DNA of 33,307 nt. It comes from Zygnema cylindricum. Lineage: Eukaryota; Streptophyta; Zygnematophyceae; Zygnematales; Zygnemataceae. Where the stretch lies: the NCBI GenBank assembly GCA_037447655.1, contig JBBHKE010001591.1, forward strand, positions 36,993-70,299, given 5' to 3'. The position numbers and the translations under genes were made by a program. The notes beneath the pieces were generated by a model. The model ran no database searches and was not told the DNA's origin. It saw nothing but the letters and a program-made list of their open reading frames with translations. Numbering within the stretch: the stretch's first letter is position 1; each line of letters opens with the position of its first letter. Positions 1 through 10,632 of the stretch are shown here, in pieces.

Positions 1-1045
1 AGGTTTTCGTGTTATACACTTGAACATACGCCACGACGAAACACGAACGTCAAAACAACTAAAAAACATACAAAACACAAACGTACAAATTGTACATTCA
101 CGTAATTTAATTTTGCGGCTAGATGTACGGATACAAGTTCACATATTGTGCTTTTGGAATCTTTGACTGTACGGATACAAGTTCAGATATTGTGCTTTTG
201 GAATCTTTGACAGCTCGCCGTCAAAACATGAACCTACGTGCATCGAATTGAAAGAAAAACACACACACTATAGATTCCATTGCTCACACGACTTGATGGA
301 GAAGTGAACGAAGTATTAGTGCCCGTAAACGTTTCCGTACGATTACTGTCGGCGCCTGATAGAGAAGCGGCTTTAGACGCAAATTGAAACGAAACCTCTT
401 TAAACTAAAGTACTGTAAGTCTTGTACGGAAATATTGAAAAGCACGAAACAAAAATTCCATGTCAATGTAAGAATGTTGATTCGTAGATAGTGTGGCTCG
501 ATTTCGTCGCGCGTGACGACGCGCATTTTTTCATTTAATTTCAATTGATATTTTTACGCCGGTTCGTTTTATTTTAGTGTAGAATGTTTATTTCGTTTCG
601 TGCGATTCAATACTTTCGTACAAGACTTACTATACTTTAGTTTAAAGGGGTTTCGTTTCAATTTGCGTCTAAATTCAATGTAACGCTTACAAGTCTAAAT
701 TTGATTTTTGCGGGTAAGTTAATATCCAACGTGCTCTCACCATAGAGCTCACGTAATGACAAAAAGTGACTGTCTGCAACACTTTTACTTAAATGTCGTT
801 GCCACTGGAACACTTTTATTTTTATGTGGTTGCCGCAGTTTTGTTACCGTAAACGTTCGCCGGCCATGTGAATTGCTAATTTTCTTATGACGGTCGCCGG
901 TCGCAAGCGCGGCAAAATTTTAAGCGGTTGAAACAATATTTTGAAAATTAAAACTTTAACTGATTGACCGTTAAATTTAGACTCAACAGGTATTTTACTT
1001 GTACCAATGTGTACTTCAAAAGTACAATTTTTGACAAAATTACGT
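1..1045. mobile_element. Right arm of another fold-back element (same family as 15.43-18.39 kb)
   Basis: From about 30 to 990 the sequence is a direct, highly similar copy of 17425-18386 (CGCCACGACGAAACACGAAC to GACTCAACAGGTAT). It then extends to about 1045 with sequence matching the complement of the left outer arm near 15431-15480. It contains the inner-element end near 371 and the palindrome 372-672 (TTAGACGC...GCGTCTAA). The left arm lies outside the window. No gene is present; the frames at 284-544 and 844-1086 are within the arms. Confidence 0.75.
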
Positions 1046-1112
1046 AAGTGACTGTGCGCAACCAAAACAGTCACTACCATGATCAATTCTTTTAATAAAC
1101 CCTAAAAAGCTA

Positions 1113-1310
1113 CACTTTGAATCGTTATTAGACTTATGTAATCTCTATCGCCGCCCCAAAATTCTGACATTGATACCTTAAATAGAATAAATTATACTAT
1201 TTAAGGACGTGGACCATAATCTGCCACGTGGCCGACACTAAATTAGCATCAATGACACTAATTAATTTTTGACACTAATAATTTCTTTAGTCTAATAACG
1301 ATTCACGGTG
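1113..1310. mobile_element. Palindromic MITE (CACCGTG family)
   Basis: This is a 198 bp element with ends CACTTTGAATCGTTATTAGAC and GTCTAATAACGATTCACGGTG, each flanked by TA (1111-1112, 1311-1312). It has no coding capacity. The interior CTATTTAAGGACGTGG..CTGCCACGTGG matches the second element at about 28288. Confidence 0.7.
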
Positions 1311-1406
1311 TAGCTGTATACTACTTTACGATTTCCATGTTAAGTGTGAAACGACGAATACTGTTTATGCGAGCTTGGCCCATCTAAAGCACCTTTTTGT
1401 CATAGG

Positions 1407-3470
1407 GTGCATTCCCATGTGTCAAAGTAAGGGTTTTTCTTGTCTTTGTCTTGCAAAACAGACTCTGCAACAAGAAAATCTTTTGCTTTAGGGTACGGCT
1501 TCATGTGGCTAAGTTCGGGTTTTTTTTTGTCGTTTTTCTTTAAAACTTAGCGATGTACTGCCTAAGTTGCATTCGCACGAAGAAATCGCAAATTTGTAGA
1601 GTACAATTTGCGTCATCCACGAACTTAGGATGTACGAAAATTTGTCGCCTTGTGTTTTTCAACCCACGGCCACGATAAAAAACGTCATCTTCAAACTTTT
1701 TTTTAAAACACATCGGCGATGTGTTTTAAAACTAGGTATTTTTGATAAACAAATAGGAACATATATTCGCACGTGCCGTAATTTTTGAAAAAAATCATAT
1801 GATTTTTAAGGACAAATAAAAGTACAAAATTCGCTATGTTTTGTCTGTTAACTTTCAATACACGAAGAAAAGTACACCATTTGTTTCATTTTGCTTGTTT
1901 TCGTCCCGTACGTTTTTTTTTTGCAGGGGTCTTGAAATTTTGATGTCATTCCACGTCGACCGGACAGGAATCGCAAAGGCAAAGCGCATCTTCTTCAACC
2001 GTGAAACGGCATAGGCTGGAAGGCCGTACGTCTACAATGTCACGGTAAGATATGCGACGTCACAAGCAGTTGCAAAAAATAACATGCGAGAACACATATT
2101 GTAGATGTTAACAACCGTCACAAATGGTGTCGACGTTTACAATCGTCACAAACGTAAGTTACGATTACGTTCTTACACAAAAAGACACTTGAAAACTGGG
2201 TTCGGCGGATCCGCGCTAAAATACAAAGCAAGTTCGCTTAGTTACAACTACATGGGGACATACCCTAAGTCAAAACCGTACGAAGAAATCGCAAATTTGT
2301 AAAGAACAATTTTCGTCATTTTCAAACTTAAGGATGTACAAAAATTTGTCGTCTTGTGTTTTTTCAACCCACCATCTCGTCATCTTCAAACTTCTCATAA
2401 ACCACATCAACAATGTGCCTTAAGCAAAGTAAAACCTTTTACACAAATAAGAAAACACATTCCCACGTGTGAAAAGTTTTCAAATTTTTTTGACGACTTA
2501 GAAAAGTACACGGCTGTTCGTTTTTGTCCGCTTAAATCTTGAACCGTTTTTTTTTTGCAGGGGTCTGGACGATGCAGTGCCATTTCACGGAGAGGTGAAA
2601 AAATCTTGAACGCGCCACTACAGTTTGCGCCTCTCTCACCTTGATCACCTTGCCACTGTCCTTCACTCTAAACGTCACTACTTCGTCGCACCGATGGAGG
2701 AAGGCACAATGCTGAGGGCGGCCGCACGTGCGCGAGGCAATTCACATTAGGAAAAATACAACAAACGTGCGAAAAAAAAAAACTTGCATGGGCCTAAAGA
2801 ATTATATTTTTCATTTATGGCGGCCAGACAAGAGAGGTTTGTGCAAAGGAATGTTGTACAACCATGGCCGCAAGGCTGTACGTCTACGATGTCACGCAAA
2901 AACAAGCGACAAACCAAATCGTTTCAAAAAGTACGATGTGTCTTGCGACGCTTCAAAAAGTTTCAAAAAAACGATACGGCAAGACAGATTGTAGACGCTA
3001 ACAGCCGTCACGGAAAAGGTCGACGTATACAATCGTCACAAAGTTAAGTAACAATTTCGTGTCAACACATAGAGACAGTTGAAATCCGAGTCCGCCGATT
3101 ACGCGCTAAAAAACAAAGTAAGTTCGCTAAGTTACAAGTATATGGGGTCGTCCGTTAGGCCGTGAGCCCATGTGATCAAGTAAGGGTTTTTTTTCCGTCG
3201 TTTTCACAGAAAATGGGACTTGTAACGAGAAAATCTTATACCGTACGAAAAATGGGCCAAAACCAAAGGACATTTTGGGTCATCTTGGAAAGTACGTCAA
3301 TTTGTCGTTATTATCATTTCGACCCACTTCCACGTCACGCTCATCTTCACACTTGTACTGGAACCAAATTGCGACCTGATTTTTATTAAAATAATACCCT
3401 ATTAACAAATAGAAAACCAAGATTGCACGGGTGAAACGTCTTCAAAAAATTTTGCACGCGGAGAGTAAAC
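1407..3470 (+). repeat. Degenerate tandem array, period about 0.85-0.9 kb
   Basis: Three units start near 1407, 2263 and 3153. Shared blocks in order: CCCATGTG..CAAGTAAGGGTTTTT, CGAAGAAATCGCAAATTTGT, GTACGAAAATTTGTCG..TTTTTCAACCCAC, AACAAATAG..CACGTG, TTTTTTTTTGCAGGGGTCT, GGCCGTACGTCTACAATGTC, ATTGTAGATGTTAACAACCG, ACAAAGTAAGTTCGCT. Units differ by internal deletions (spacing between blocks varies from 640 to 890). Short open frames are not conserved between units, so no gene is called. The unit may be a decayed transposon interior or a satellite-like monomer. Confidence 0.65.
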
Positions 3471-4350
3471 GCCATTGTTTTCACTGCTGGCCACACGCAT
3501 GTACATACAAAAATGACAAACATGTACGGAAAACAATTCGTTGGGGTATCGGACCTCCATTTTCATTCATGGGTCCTTTGCAAAATTTTACGTCGTCCTC
3601 GTCTCTCCCGCTCTTTCTCTCTCCATCGCTCCTCTTTCTCTCTTCTCTAAATAAAATGGAGCAATAATAGTATCAAATGAAAGATATATGTATTTTATTT
3701 TTTCTGAATATTTTTAGTCTTAGTTTAATGGCATATCGAATGATAAAAGATAAGAAATAGAAATTGGGAAGCCATGGTGGAAAGTTTACGTATTGATGAC
3801 GTCACAATGTAGCATGATTTGGCTATGTAACAAAACCCTAAACAATGCAATTCTGTGGTCTCCATTGGCTAGACGAGTGCGGTACATAATTGAGTTTTCC
3901 TTGTCAAAAAGGAATGTTAAAATGATTTCCCAGCAATTTATTTAGTATTTACTGTGCATATTTTAAACCGACACGCATACTAAAACCAACGCTAAAAAGG
4001 GACTACCATATGTAACAAAGTTTACGGATAACAGGGCCATTCTATGCGATGCCCGTTTTCGAAAAGGCTTTACGAAAGGAACGGAAAATAAAAAACGGAC
4101 TGATTAGCCATAATGACCAGAAATAATTGGTAAATTATTTGTTTATTCCGACCAATAGAAAATACGTACTTCGTACTGTACGTACTTGATTGAAATTAGC
4201 ACTCAAATTTTGCTTGTTAAAAGGAATTTTAGATCAATTGTTAAATTGACAATCTGGCAAATTTATTTTGACACAGCCCAAAGCCTAGTGGCCTGTCTGG
4301 TCAAAAAATAGTAGGCAAAAAAATTGATACTTTGCCCAAAATACGGTCCG
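3471..4350 (+). other. Non-coding stretch without recognised features
   Basis: AT-rich sequence with a CT-rich patch at about 3597-3645. I see no conserved coding frame, RNA gene or clear element ends. Fragments such as GGCCTGTC recur near 4290 and 4551 in direct orientation and may be remnants of one decayed repeat. Confidence 0.5.
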
Positions 4351-4354
4351 CCCT

Positions 4355-4500
4355 TCGTACTCTACGTAGTACGTACAATACAAAATAAAGAACATCATAC
4401 GGAAAGAAATAAATTATGTACAGTATGGAATAAAGTACGTACAATACAAAATAAAATAGGTACAATAGGAAATAAAGTACGTACGATACGAAATGAGGAG
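4355..4500 (+). repeat. Short tandem repeat of GTACGTACAATACAAAATAAA-type units
   Basis: Degenerate units (GTACGTACAATACAAAATAA, GTACAATAGGAAATAAA, GTACGTACGATACGAAATG) recur every 25-35 bp. The small frame spanning it (4324-4599) is repeat-derived. Confidence 0.65.
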
Positions 4501-4674
4501 GCGGTACATACAGTTTGTTCTACGATTCTGTTACACCAACGAGACCTCGGGGCCTGTCGGGGCAAGGCTTTAGAAATGGGAATTCAGGAAATGAATTAAC
4601 CGGCGAAAAGAGTTTGTCGCGAAGAGTGAAAGGTTTCCTGCACCCCGACCGCATTTACACATAGTTTAAACATA

Positions 4675-4768
4675 CACTAACATTGATTAAACATTAATTA
4701 ATGTTGATTAAACATCAATTAACATTGATTAAACACTAATTAACATTGATTAACATTGATTAAACATG
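4675..4768. repeat. AACATTGATTAAACAT / AATTAATGTT alternating inverted repeats
   Basis: About six copies of AACATTGATTAA, some inverted (TTAATGTTGATTAA), sit head to tail, so the region can fold into several alternative hairpins. Confidence 0.75.
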
Positions 4769-4798
4769 ATGGAAACAATTCGGTTATACCAATGTAAT

Positions 4799-4985
4799 GG
4801 AAGTATACAAATGAAATACAAATATAATGATGGAATGAAAATATGCCAATGTAATGAAAATATACAAATGAAATACAAATATACAAACAAAACACAAATA
4901 TACAAATGGAACGAAAGTATACAAATGGAGAACAAACCTAGAAATAAAATAAAAATCTTCAAATGAAATACAAATACACAAATGA
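4799..4985 (+). repeat. ATACAAATGAAATACAAAT tandem repeat
   Basis: Degenerate units of roughly 18-24 bp built on ATACAAATGAAA. Both strands stay open because of the repeat composition, giving spurious frames on both strands. Confidence 0.75.
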
Positions 4986-5400
4986 AAAGGGAAAGAGGAC
5001 ATCGGATAAACACAACATGCTTAAATAAAAACATTTACTGTTATAATACTGACAGAGTCTCAACATTCATTTTTATCAAATATTCAGTACATTTATTATT
5101 TTTTTATTTTAACAATTACTTTTTTTTTTATTATTACGCTGAGGGGAACCCATTCCCAAAGCAAGTTGTAAACTTCAGTGTGGAGTTTTTTTTGTGGTTT
5201 TGGCTTTTCTTTTCTTTGCTACTATTATTTGGGAAAGGGATAATGTTCTTAATAATGACATATTTTTAATAATTTATACTAGTAACATTATTTGGAAGGG
5301 GACTTTTTTCTTACCTACACTCGAGGATGGAGGGAGGGAACTGGAATCAAGGTTCACTTCCAAAAGTTTGAATGCAAGTTGGTCTGTAAAAAAACAAACA

Positions 5401-5614
5401 GCAAAAAAAAAGAAAAAAAACAAAACAAAAGTAAAAAAAACAACAACAATCATTATGAAAATCGCAAGGAAGCACACAAAACAAAAAAACCACAAAAAAC
5501 AAAAAAAGCAAAAAAAAAGAAAAAAAACAAAACAAAAGTAAAAAAAACAACAACAATCATTGTGAAAATCGTAAGGAAGCACACAAAACAAAAAAACCAC
5601 AAAAAACAAAAAAC
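5401..5614 (+). repeat. Two copies of a 107 bp A-rich unit
   Basis: The block from GAAAAAAAACAAAACAAAAG to AAGGAAGCACACAAAACAAA repeats with a period of 107 bp (5412 and 5519) with only a few changes. It is not coding. Flanking DNA (5040-5400, 5615-5858) is AT-rich with no recognised gene. Confidence 0.85.
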
Positions 5615-5858
5615 CTCAAGAAAAAATTTCTTAGAACCAAAAGCACTGTTGACAGCTTGCTCTCTAACCTAAACCTTTTTTGATTTAAACAGAAAAAAAA
5701 GGTCCAAATTCAAATAGTTTACGGAATTTCGAACGAAACAACAATATTTTCCAATTGATTTTATTGAAGAAGATTGAAATTTTCTTAAAGAATAAGTGGA
5801 GAAAAGACACGATACAATTCGATGATAACATGATAAGAACCACAATCTTTACGCCTTT

Positions 5859-6017
5859 GGGGAGAGGGAGAGGGAGGGAGATAGGGAGAGAGAGGAAAAG
5901 GGAGAGAGGGAGAGGGAAGGGGAGGGAGAGAGAGAGGGGGGAGAGAGAGAAAGAGAGAGAGTGAGAGAGAGAGAGGAGAGTGCGGGGGAGAAGGAGAGGG
6001 AGAAGGAGAGAAAGGGG
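5859..6017 (+). repeat. GA/GGGAGA microsatellite
   Basis: About 160 bp of GGGAGAGGGAG-type purine repeat ending AAGGAGAGAAAGGGG. Confidence 0.9.
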
Positions 6018-7057
6018 TTTTTCGAGTTTTTTTTAAATACACCGCCAGGAGCTATTAGAGTTAGTGAATTATGAATGTTAACACTTTATTAAAATTAACC
6101 ACTCTAAATAATGTATTGCCATGTGCTCATTGTAAGCCACATAACTATATAGTGTTATTACCAATATTTTATGATTTAGGGTCAGAAAAACACTCTCACT
6201 CCAATTAGAGTGATTAACTCGAACAGCAATGGGAAGTATAATGTTTCACTAGAAGACAAAATTGATATCGGAAACCCGTGTTTCAAAAACTTTCTAAAAC
6301 TGTCGGTTTCAAAACAAAAAGAAGAAACGAAAAAAGACTAAGGATTGAAATTTCGGCTCTAACACAAATTGAAAGAGTGAAAAAATCAAAAACTGATTCA
6401 ATTGTTTTTGTTGAGAGGATTACTTTGGTACAATATGAGAAATATTTTGATAGGAACTGAAAAATGCTTGTGAGACTATCTAAAGGAGGACCTCCATTGA
6501 CTTTAAAGAAACCGTCGATAAAGTCGTTGATATAATAAAAAAAATGACGGTAAAATTTAAAAGTACACCCGAATATCCTGGTAAAATAGCCTACCATAAA
6601 AAACAAACATGAAAAAAAAGAGCCCAAAAAGTAACGTATATTGTTAGGCTCACAAACCTTGTTTTATCGAGTAATCGATTTGGTTTCCAGTGTACAATAT
6701 CAAGAAAAAACGTTTTTTGACCGAAAATTCCAGCGGAAGTATAACCGAAGGTCGATTCTGAACTGATAAGAAGTTTGTCACTGCATAAAACAAAGAGGGG
6801 GAGGGAGAGGGGGAGGGGGAGTGGGAGTGGGAGGGGGTATAGAAGTTAAGGGCATAATGGGCAAAAGAAGGAAATATCGGAGAAAAAGATCAAAGATAAG
6901 AGGGCGGAGAATTACAGCAAAGAAACAATTTGGAAGCAAAGAATAAGACAAAAGCCAACAAGGAGAATACAAAAGAGAAACAAAGGAGAGAAAAATGTCT
7001 TCTCAATAAACTCAATAAATAGAACTCAAAGAATGAACAATTTTAAGTACTACTAAG
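6018..7057. other. Non-coding stretch with a small purine repeat
   Basis: Holds a GGGAGG-type repeat at 6795-6837. A 60-residue frame (6278-6460, plus strand) and a 114-residue minus-strand frame overlap it; neither shows a family signature that I recognise. No RNA gene or element ends seen. Confidence 0.45.
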
Positions 7058-7747
7058 GGCTCTCGTAGATCAGGCGTTGCTAGTAATCTTACGGACACGT
7101 TTACTGGCAGTGATGCTTTGATCACTTATCCACCCGACGTCGAGAATAGTCAAAGATATTAAAACACAAAATTTGAACATCGTCTGTACGGACAGATGAA
7201 ATTTAAGATTTGTTGAAAATTATTAAATTTTAAGATCTTTACGTGCGTATTTTATCACAGTACGAATTGGGCCATTATGTTTTAAACGCAAAGTCTTTTC
7301 CGCGAAGGTCAATGGATGGCAAAAGGAGCGTTAGAGGATATCCTCCAGCAAAGATTTTTTCATCGGTTTCGATAGATTTCAATCCACCCTGTGGGGGGCA
7401 CATAGCCTTTATCAATTGTAAGGTTGTCATCGCTCGTCCGCCGTGGATCATATCTTTTATTTCCAAGTGTACCAATCGTACACGTCCTGCGTATGGCTAG
7501 TGTCCTCTTTGAGAACACACACTTGAGGAGACTAGCCAGACACTCGATAAAATGAGCGTTTGCTTCGAAAACAGCAAATTGGAAGGTCAAAGTTGTTGCC
7601 CAAAAGTTTGGAGAATCTTGCCAAATCTCCAGTAAACATGTTTTATAAAAAAAGAAAAAAAGGCAATTCGACTTAGGGTGGACTTCCATTAGGCGTCCCA
7701 GTAATTGTACGGAAAATTTTGCTGAAAGGCGAGCCTTCCTTTAGGTC
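7058..7747. mobile_element. Small fold-back element related to the 16 kb inner element
   Basis: Near the left end AGATCAGGCGTTGCTAGTAATC..ACGG is matched by the complement of CCGT..AATTACTGGGACGCC at 7690-7715. Inner blocks (TTTTGCTTCG/CGCGAAGG.CAATGGATGG, TTTGGAGAATCTTGCC) are shared with 16.6-16.8 kb. The centre is a hairpin at 7494-7538 (TGGCTAGTGTCCTC pairing with GAGGAGACTAGCCA). The left end follows TAA; exact ends and target duplication are uncertain. No coding gene. Confidence 0.6.
7494..7538. repeat. Central hairpin of the 7.06-7.75 kb fold-back
   Basis: TGGCTAGTGTCCTC and GAGGAGACTAGCCA pair with a one-base bulge around a loop of about 17 bp. The TAGTGTCCTC core is shared with the hairpins at 16630 and 17201. 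Confidence 0.75.
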
Positions 7748-7813
7748 GCGTCTGTAAACCTGCGTGGCTCGTTCTGGTTGGTAACACGTAGGTTAATATT
7801 CGATGCTTAAAAT

Positions 7814-8307
7814 CTACTCTGAAGTAATGCAGTCATAGCTGCCATATCTTTAGTATCCCACTTTTTCCTTCCTTTTTCATCTAATGGTCTTTTCTCTTCT
7901 CCTCTAAGTATTTTCCACAATTTCTTTCGAGTAAAGGTTCCTTGAATATATCTCTTCCATACAGGATAATTATTTCCATTAAGCATGATAGTCTTAGACG
8001 ACACCTTATAATCTGACTCTTCATCTGAACTTGACTCATCATCATCATCATAAAAAGGTACTTGCAATTTGCCCTTTTTGACTTTTTTCTTAGAACTCTC
8101 ATCATCTGAATTGCCACCAAAGGTTGGAGTTTTACCAAATGATTGTCCTTCTCTTTTTGCCTTTAGAAATTCGTAAAGTTCCTCCATAGTCGCTGGATCA
8201 AATTGAATTGTGAGACTCTCCTTCGCCATTGATAGCTTCTCCGATTCTCCAATTCCAAAACTGACTTCGGTGTCTTCTTTCTTTGCCGAGTATTCCTCCA
8301 CCATCAC
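7814..8307 (-). pseudogene. Truncated duplicate of copia gag N-terminus
   Basis: The frame from ATG 8305-8307 reproduces the first 164-165 residues of the 13785 polyprotein without any amino-acid change, up to MAALTALLQS-type sequence. It then breaks at 7814 into unrelated DNA. No gag C-terminus or pol follows. Confidence 0.9.
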
Positions 8308-8350
8308 TTATAAACTCTTAATCAATTCTTAACTCCAATCTAAATAAACA

Positions 8351-8364
8351 CTGCTCCGATACCA
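8351..8364 (-). other. Primer binding site of the partial second copy
   Basis: Same TGGTATCGGAGCAG sequence as at 13829-13842, directly inside the 8367-9037 LTR. It shows that the LTR is followed by a new interior and not by host flank. Confidence 0.8.
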
Positions 8365-8366
8365 AT

Positions 8367-9037
8367 TGATAGGAATAAGAGTCAATCGGAATGCGCTCAC
8401 AAATACTTAAATGTCTTAATGCGGAAGCGATATTAAAATGAAATCAAACATTACAACACATCAAAAGCGCATAATCCAAGATAGAGAGAAATTAAATACT
8501 CAATAACATAAACTCATATTAACTCAATAATTAAACATTACACTTCTCTTAATTCATTCCTCCTTAATTGACTCTTGATTGATTCCTAATTGTTATACAA
8601 TCTAACTCACACAATGGCTTTATAACTTAGCCGTAGAAACAATCTAGAACACTAACTCTAGAAGTGTCTAAATGTACTTAGACGTAAATGTGGTACAAAA
8701 CAAAATGAAACTACTAGAAACGAAACTGACAAAGTCCTGTACGAATAATTTAACTTACGCGCAACGAAACTACTAGACGTACGTCGCGTGAAACGAAACT
8801 TCTCGACGTAGGTACTAGAAATTAAACGAAACGAAATCAAATCTAATCGTGTACGTGTGAAAAATACACGCACGAAATAATACATCAAACGAAACAAAAC
8901 CGAATTCGCAAACCGACGCACGGAGTACTAAATGAAACCAAACTAAATACGCGAAGTGACGCGAGACCAAATCTAAACCACACTAAAAACGAACCAACGT
9001 AACGTAAACGTAGATTCAAAAATTGTACGTCCTAACA
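8367..9037 (-). repeat. Full-length copia LTR (671 bp)
   Basis: On the minus strand it begins TGTTAGGACG and ends TTCCTATCA, giving imperfect terminal inverted repeats (TGTTAGGA/TCCTATCA). It is bounded by a polypurine tract on one side and by AT plus the PBS on the other. It serves both as 3' LTR of the main copy and as 5' LTR of the partial second copy. Confidence 0.88.
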
Positions 9038-9039
9038 AT

Positions 9040-9050
9040 CCCCCTCTCAA
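9040..9050 (-). other. Polypurine tract
   Basis: The minus strand reads TTGAGAGGGGG, then AT, then the LTR start TGTTAGG. This is the expected plus-strand primer site for the 3' LTR. Confidence 0.75.
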
Positions 9051-9080
9051 TGTTGAATCTACACTAAATCTTAACCAAAC

Positions 9081-9515
9081 TCAAAATAATCCTAACTTAG
9101 GCCTTCCTCTCACAAAGACATCATACATAGCAGCTTTAGTTAACATGTCAGCTGCTTTTTCACCCGTTGGCACAAAGACGAACTCAATCTCACCAGCATT
9201 AACTAAATCTCTCACAAAATGCCATTGAATCCTAATGTGCTTAGTCCTCTTATGAAACACTAGATTCTTAGCCAATGCAATGCTAGATATACTATCTGAG
9301 AACAACTTCATACACTTAATAACAATTCCCAACTCACTTAACATTTCTCTTAACCAAATTGAAGCTTTGGCAGCATAGCAAGCGGCCATATATTCGGCCT
9401 CCGTCGAACTCAAGGCCACCGTAGGTTGATGTCTCGAACCCCACGAAATCGCACCTCCACATAAAACAAAAGCGTAACCGGATGTTGACTTTCCCGGGTC
9501 GAAGCTCCACCCCAA
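9081..9515 (-). pseudogene. Copia RNase H segment
   Basis: Contains KSTSGYAFVLCGGAISW, the ALSSTEAEYMA active-site block, KHIRIQWHFVRD and the C-terminal ADMLTKA motif, ending at TAG 9081-9083, about 30 bp before the polypurine tract. It lies one frame away from the RT segment, so it would not be translated as part of the polyprotein in this copy. Confidence 0.9.
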
Positions 9516-10522
9516 TCGGAATCACAATATCCGAAACAATCTAGCTCTGAATCTGCTTTATAAACTAAACCATAACTTAAGGTTCCAACCAAATATCTAA
9601 AAATCCTTTTAACACTCTCCCAGTGACACTTCTTAGGTGCATGACAATACTTACTCACAATACTAACAGCAGCTGAAATATCTGGTCTAGTTCCAACACT
9701 AAGATACATCAAACAACCAACGGCTTCTCTATAAGGTACATCAATTATTGGCTCACTTTCTGCTTTACTCAACTGAACTCTAGGATCCAAAGGTGTACTT
9801 AAAGGCTTAGCATTCAACATAGAAAACTTAGCTAAGACTTCCTTACAATATTGTTTCTGACTAAGTTTTAAGGAACCAAACTCATCTCGTATCACCTCAA
9901 TACCAAGAATGTACCTAGCTTCTCCTAAATCCGTAACTTTGAAGAATTTACTAAGAAAATATTTCAATTCTTGAATCCTTTGAAGACTATCTAAAATCAT
10001 AATAAAATCATCAACATACACACTAAAAATAATTTGATCAACTCCTTCTCCTTTCACATATACACCTAAATCTGAAAATGTCTGAACAAAGCCAAAATCC
10101 AAAAGTACCTTGTGAAGACGAGTGTACCATGTCTTTTGAGCTTGCTTAAGTCCATAGAGCGACTTCTTCAACTTCCACACATGTCCAGGTTTGCCCGAAA
10201 CTCCTTTTGGAATCTTCATATAAACTTCTTCTTCCAATTCTCCATTTAGAAAAGCGGTTTCCACATCCATTTGGTGGATATGCTTTCTCTTAGCAGCAGC
10301 AATCGCAATAATCATCCTTAAACTATCAAACTTAACCACAGGTGCATATGTTTCTGTATAATCTATACCTTTTTTCTGTTGAAAACCTTTACCAACTAAT
10401 CTTGCCTTATATTTGATAATTTCACCTGATGCACCCGTTTTAGTCTTAAATACCCATTTACAATCAATAGCTTTCTTTCCCTGAGGTAAAACTACTTCTT
10501 CAAATGTTCCATTATCAATATA
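9410..10522 (-). pseudogene. Copia reverse transcriptase segment, frameshifted at both ends
   Basis: RT frame with KWVFKTK, KARLVGKGFQQ, YAPVVKFDS, QMDVETAFLNGELEEEVYM, SLYGLKQA and the YVDD catalytic box (SVYVDDFIM), through LGEARYILGI and GTRPDISAAVS to YCDSDWGG. Upstream it is separated from the gag-integrase frame by the TAA at 10633 and a roughly 1 nt shift near 10516-10522. Downstream it leaves frame near 9500, where the RNase H frame takes over. The longest open part with an ATG-like boundary is 9410-10339. Confidence 0.88.
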
Positions 10523-10632
10523 GATTTAAGTTCTTTCTCAAAAGCTGGTTTCCACTTTTCATTCCAATCATTTGATGCTACAGCTTCTGAATAGGACTTA
10601 GGATCCCCATTCAGAGGCTCACTCAGTAATTG

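Noticed and set aside
5194-5672. Lys/Asn-rich and Phe-rich open frames on both strands
   Set aside because: They are produced by the A-rich 107 bp tandem unit; both strands stay open, and there is no domain or splice context.
5785-6042. Ser/Pro/Leu-rich minus-strand frame, and its Arg/Glu-rich plus-strand mate
   Set aside because: Both are translations of the GGGAGA microsatellite.
6278-6460. Possible small gene (60 residues, basic)
   Set aside because: No start context, homology or splice partner was recognised, and an opposing frame of similar quality overlaps it.
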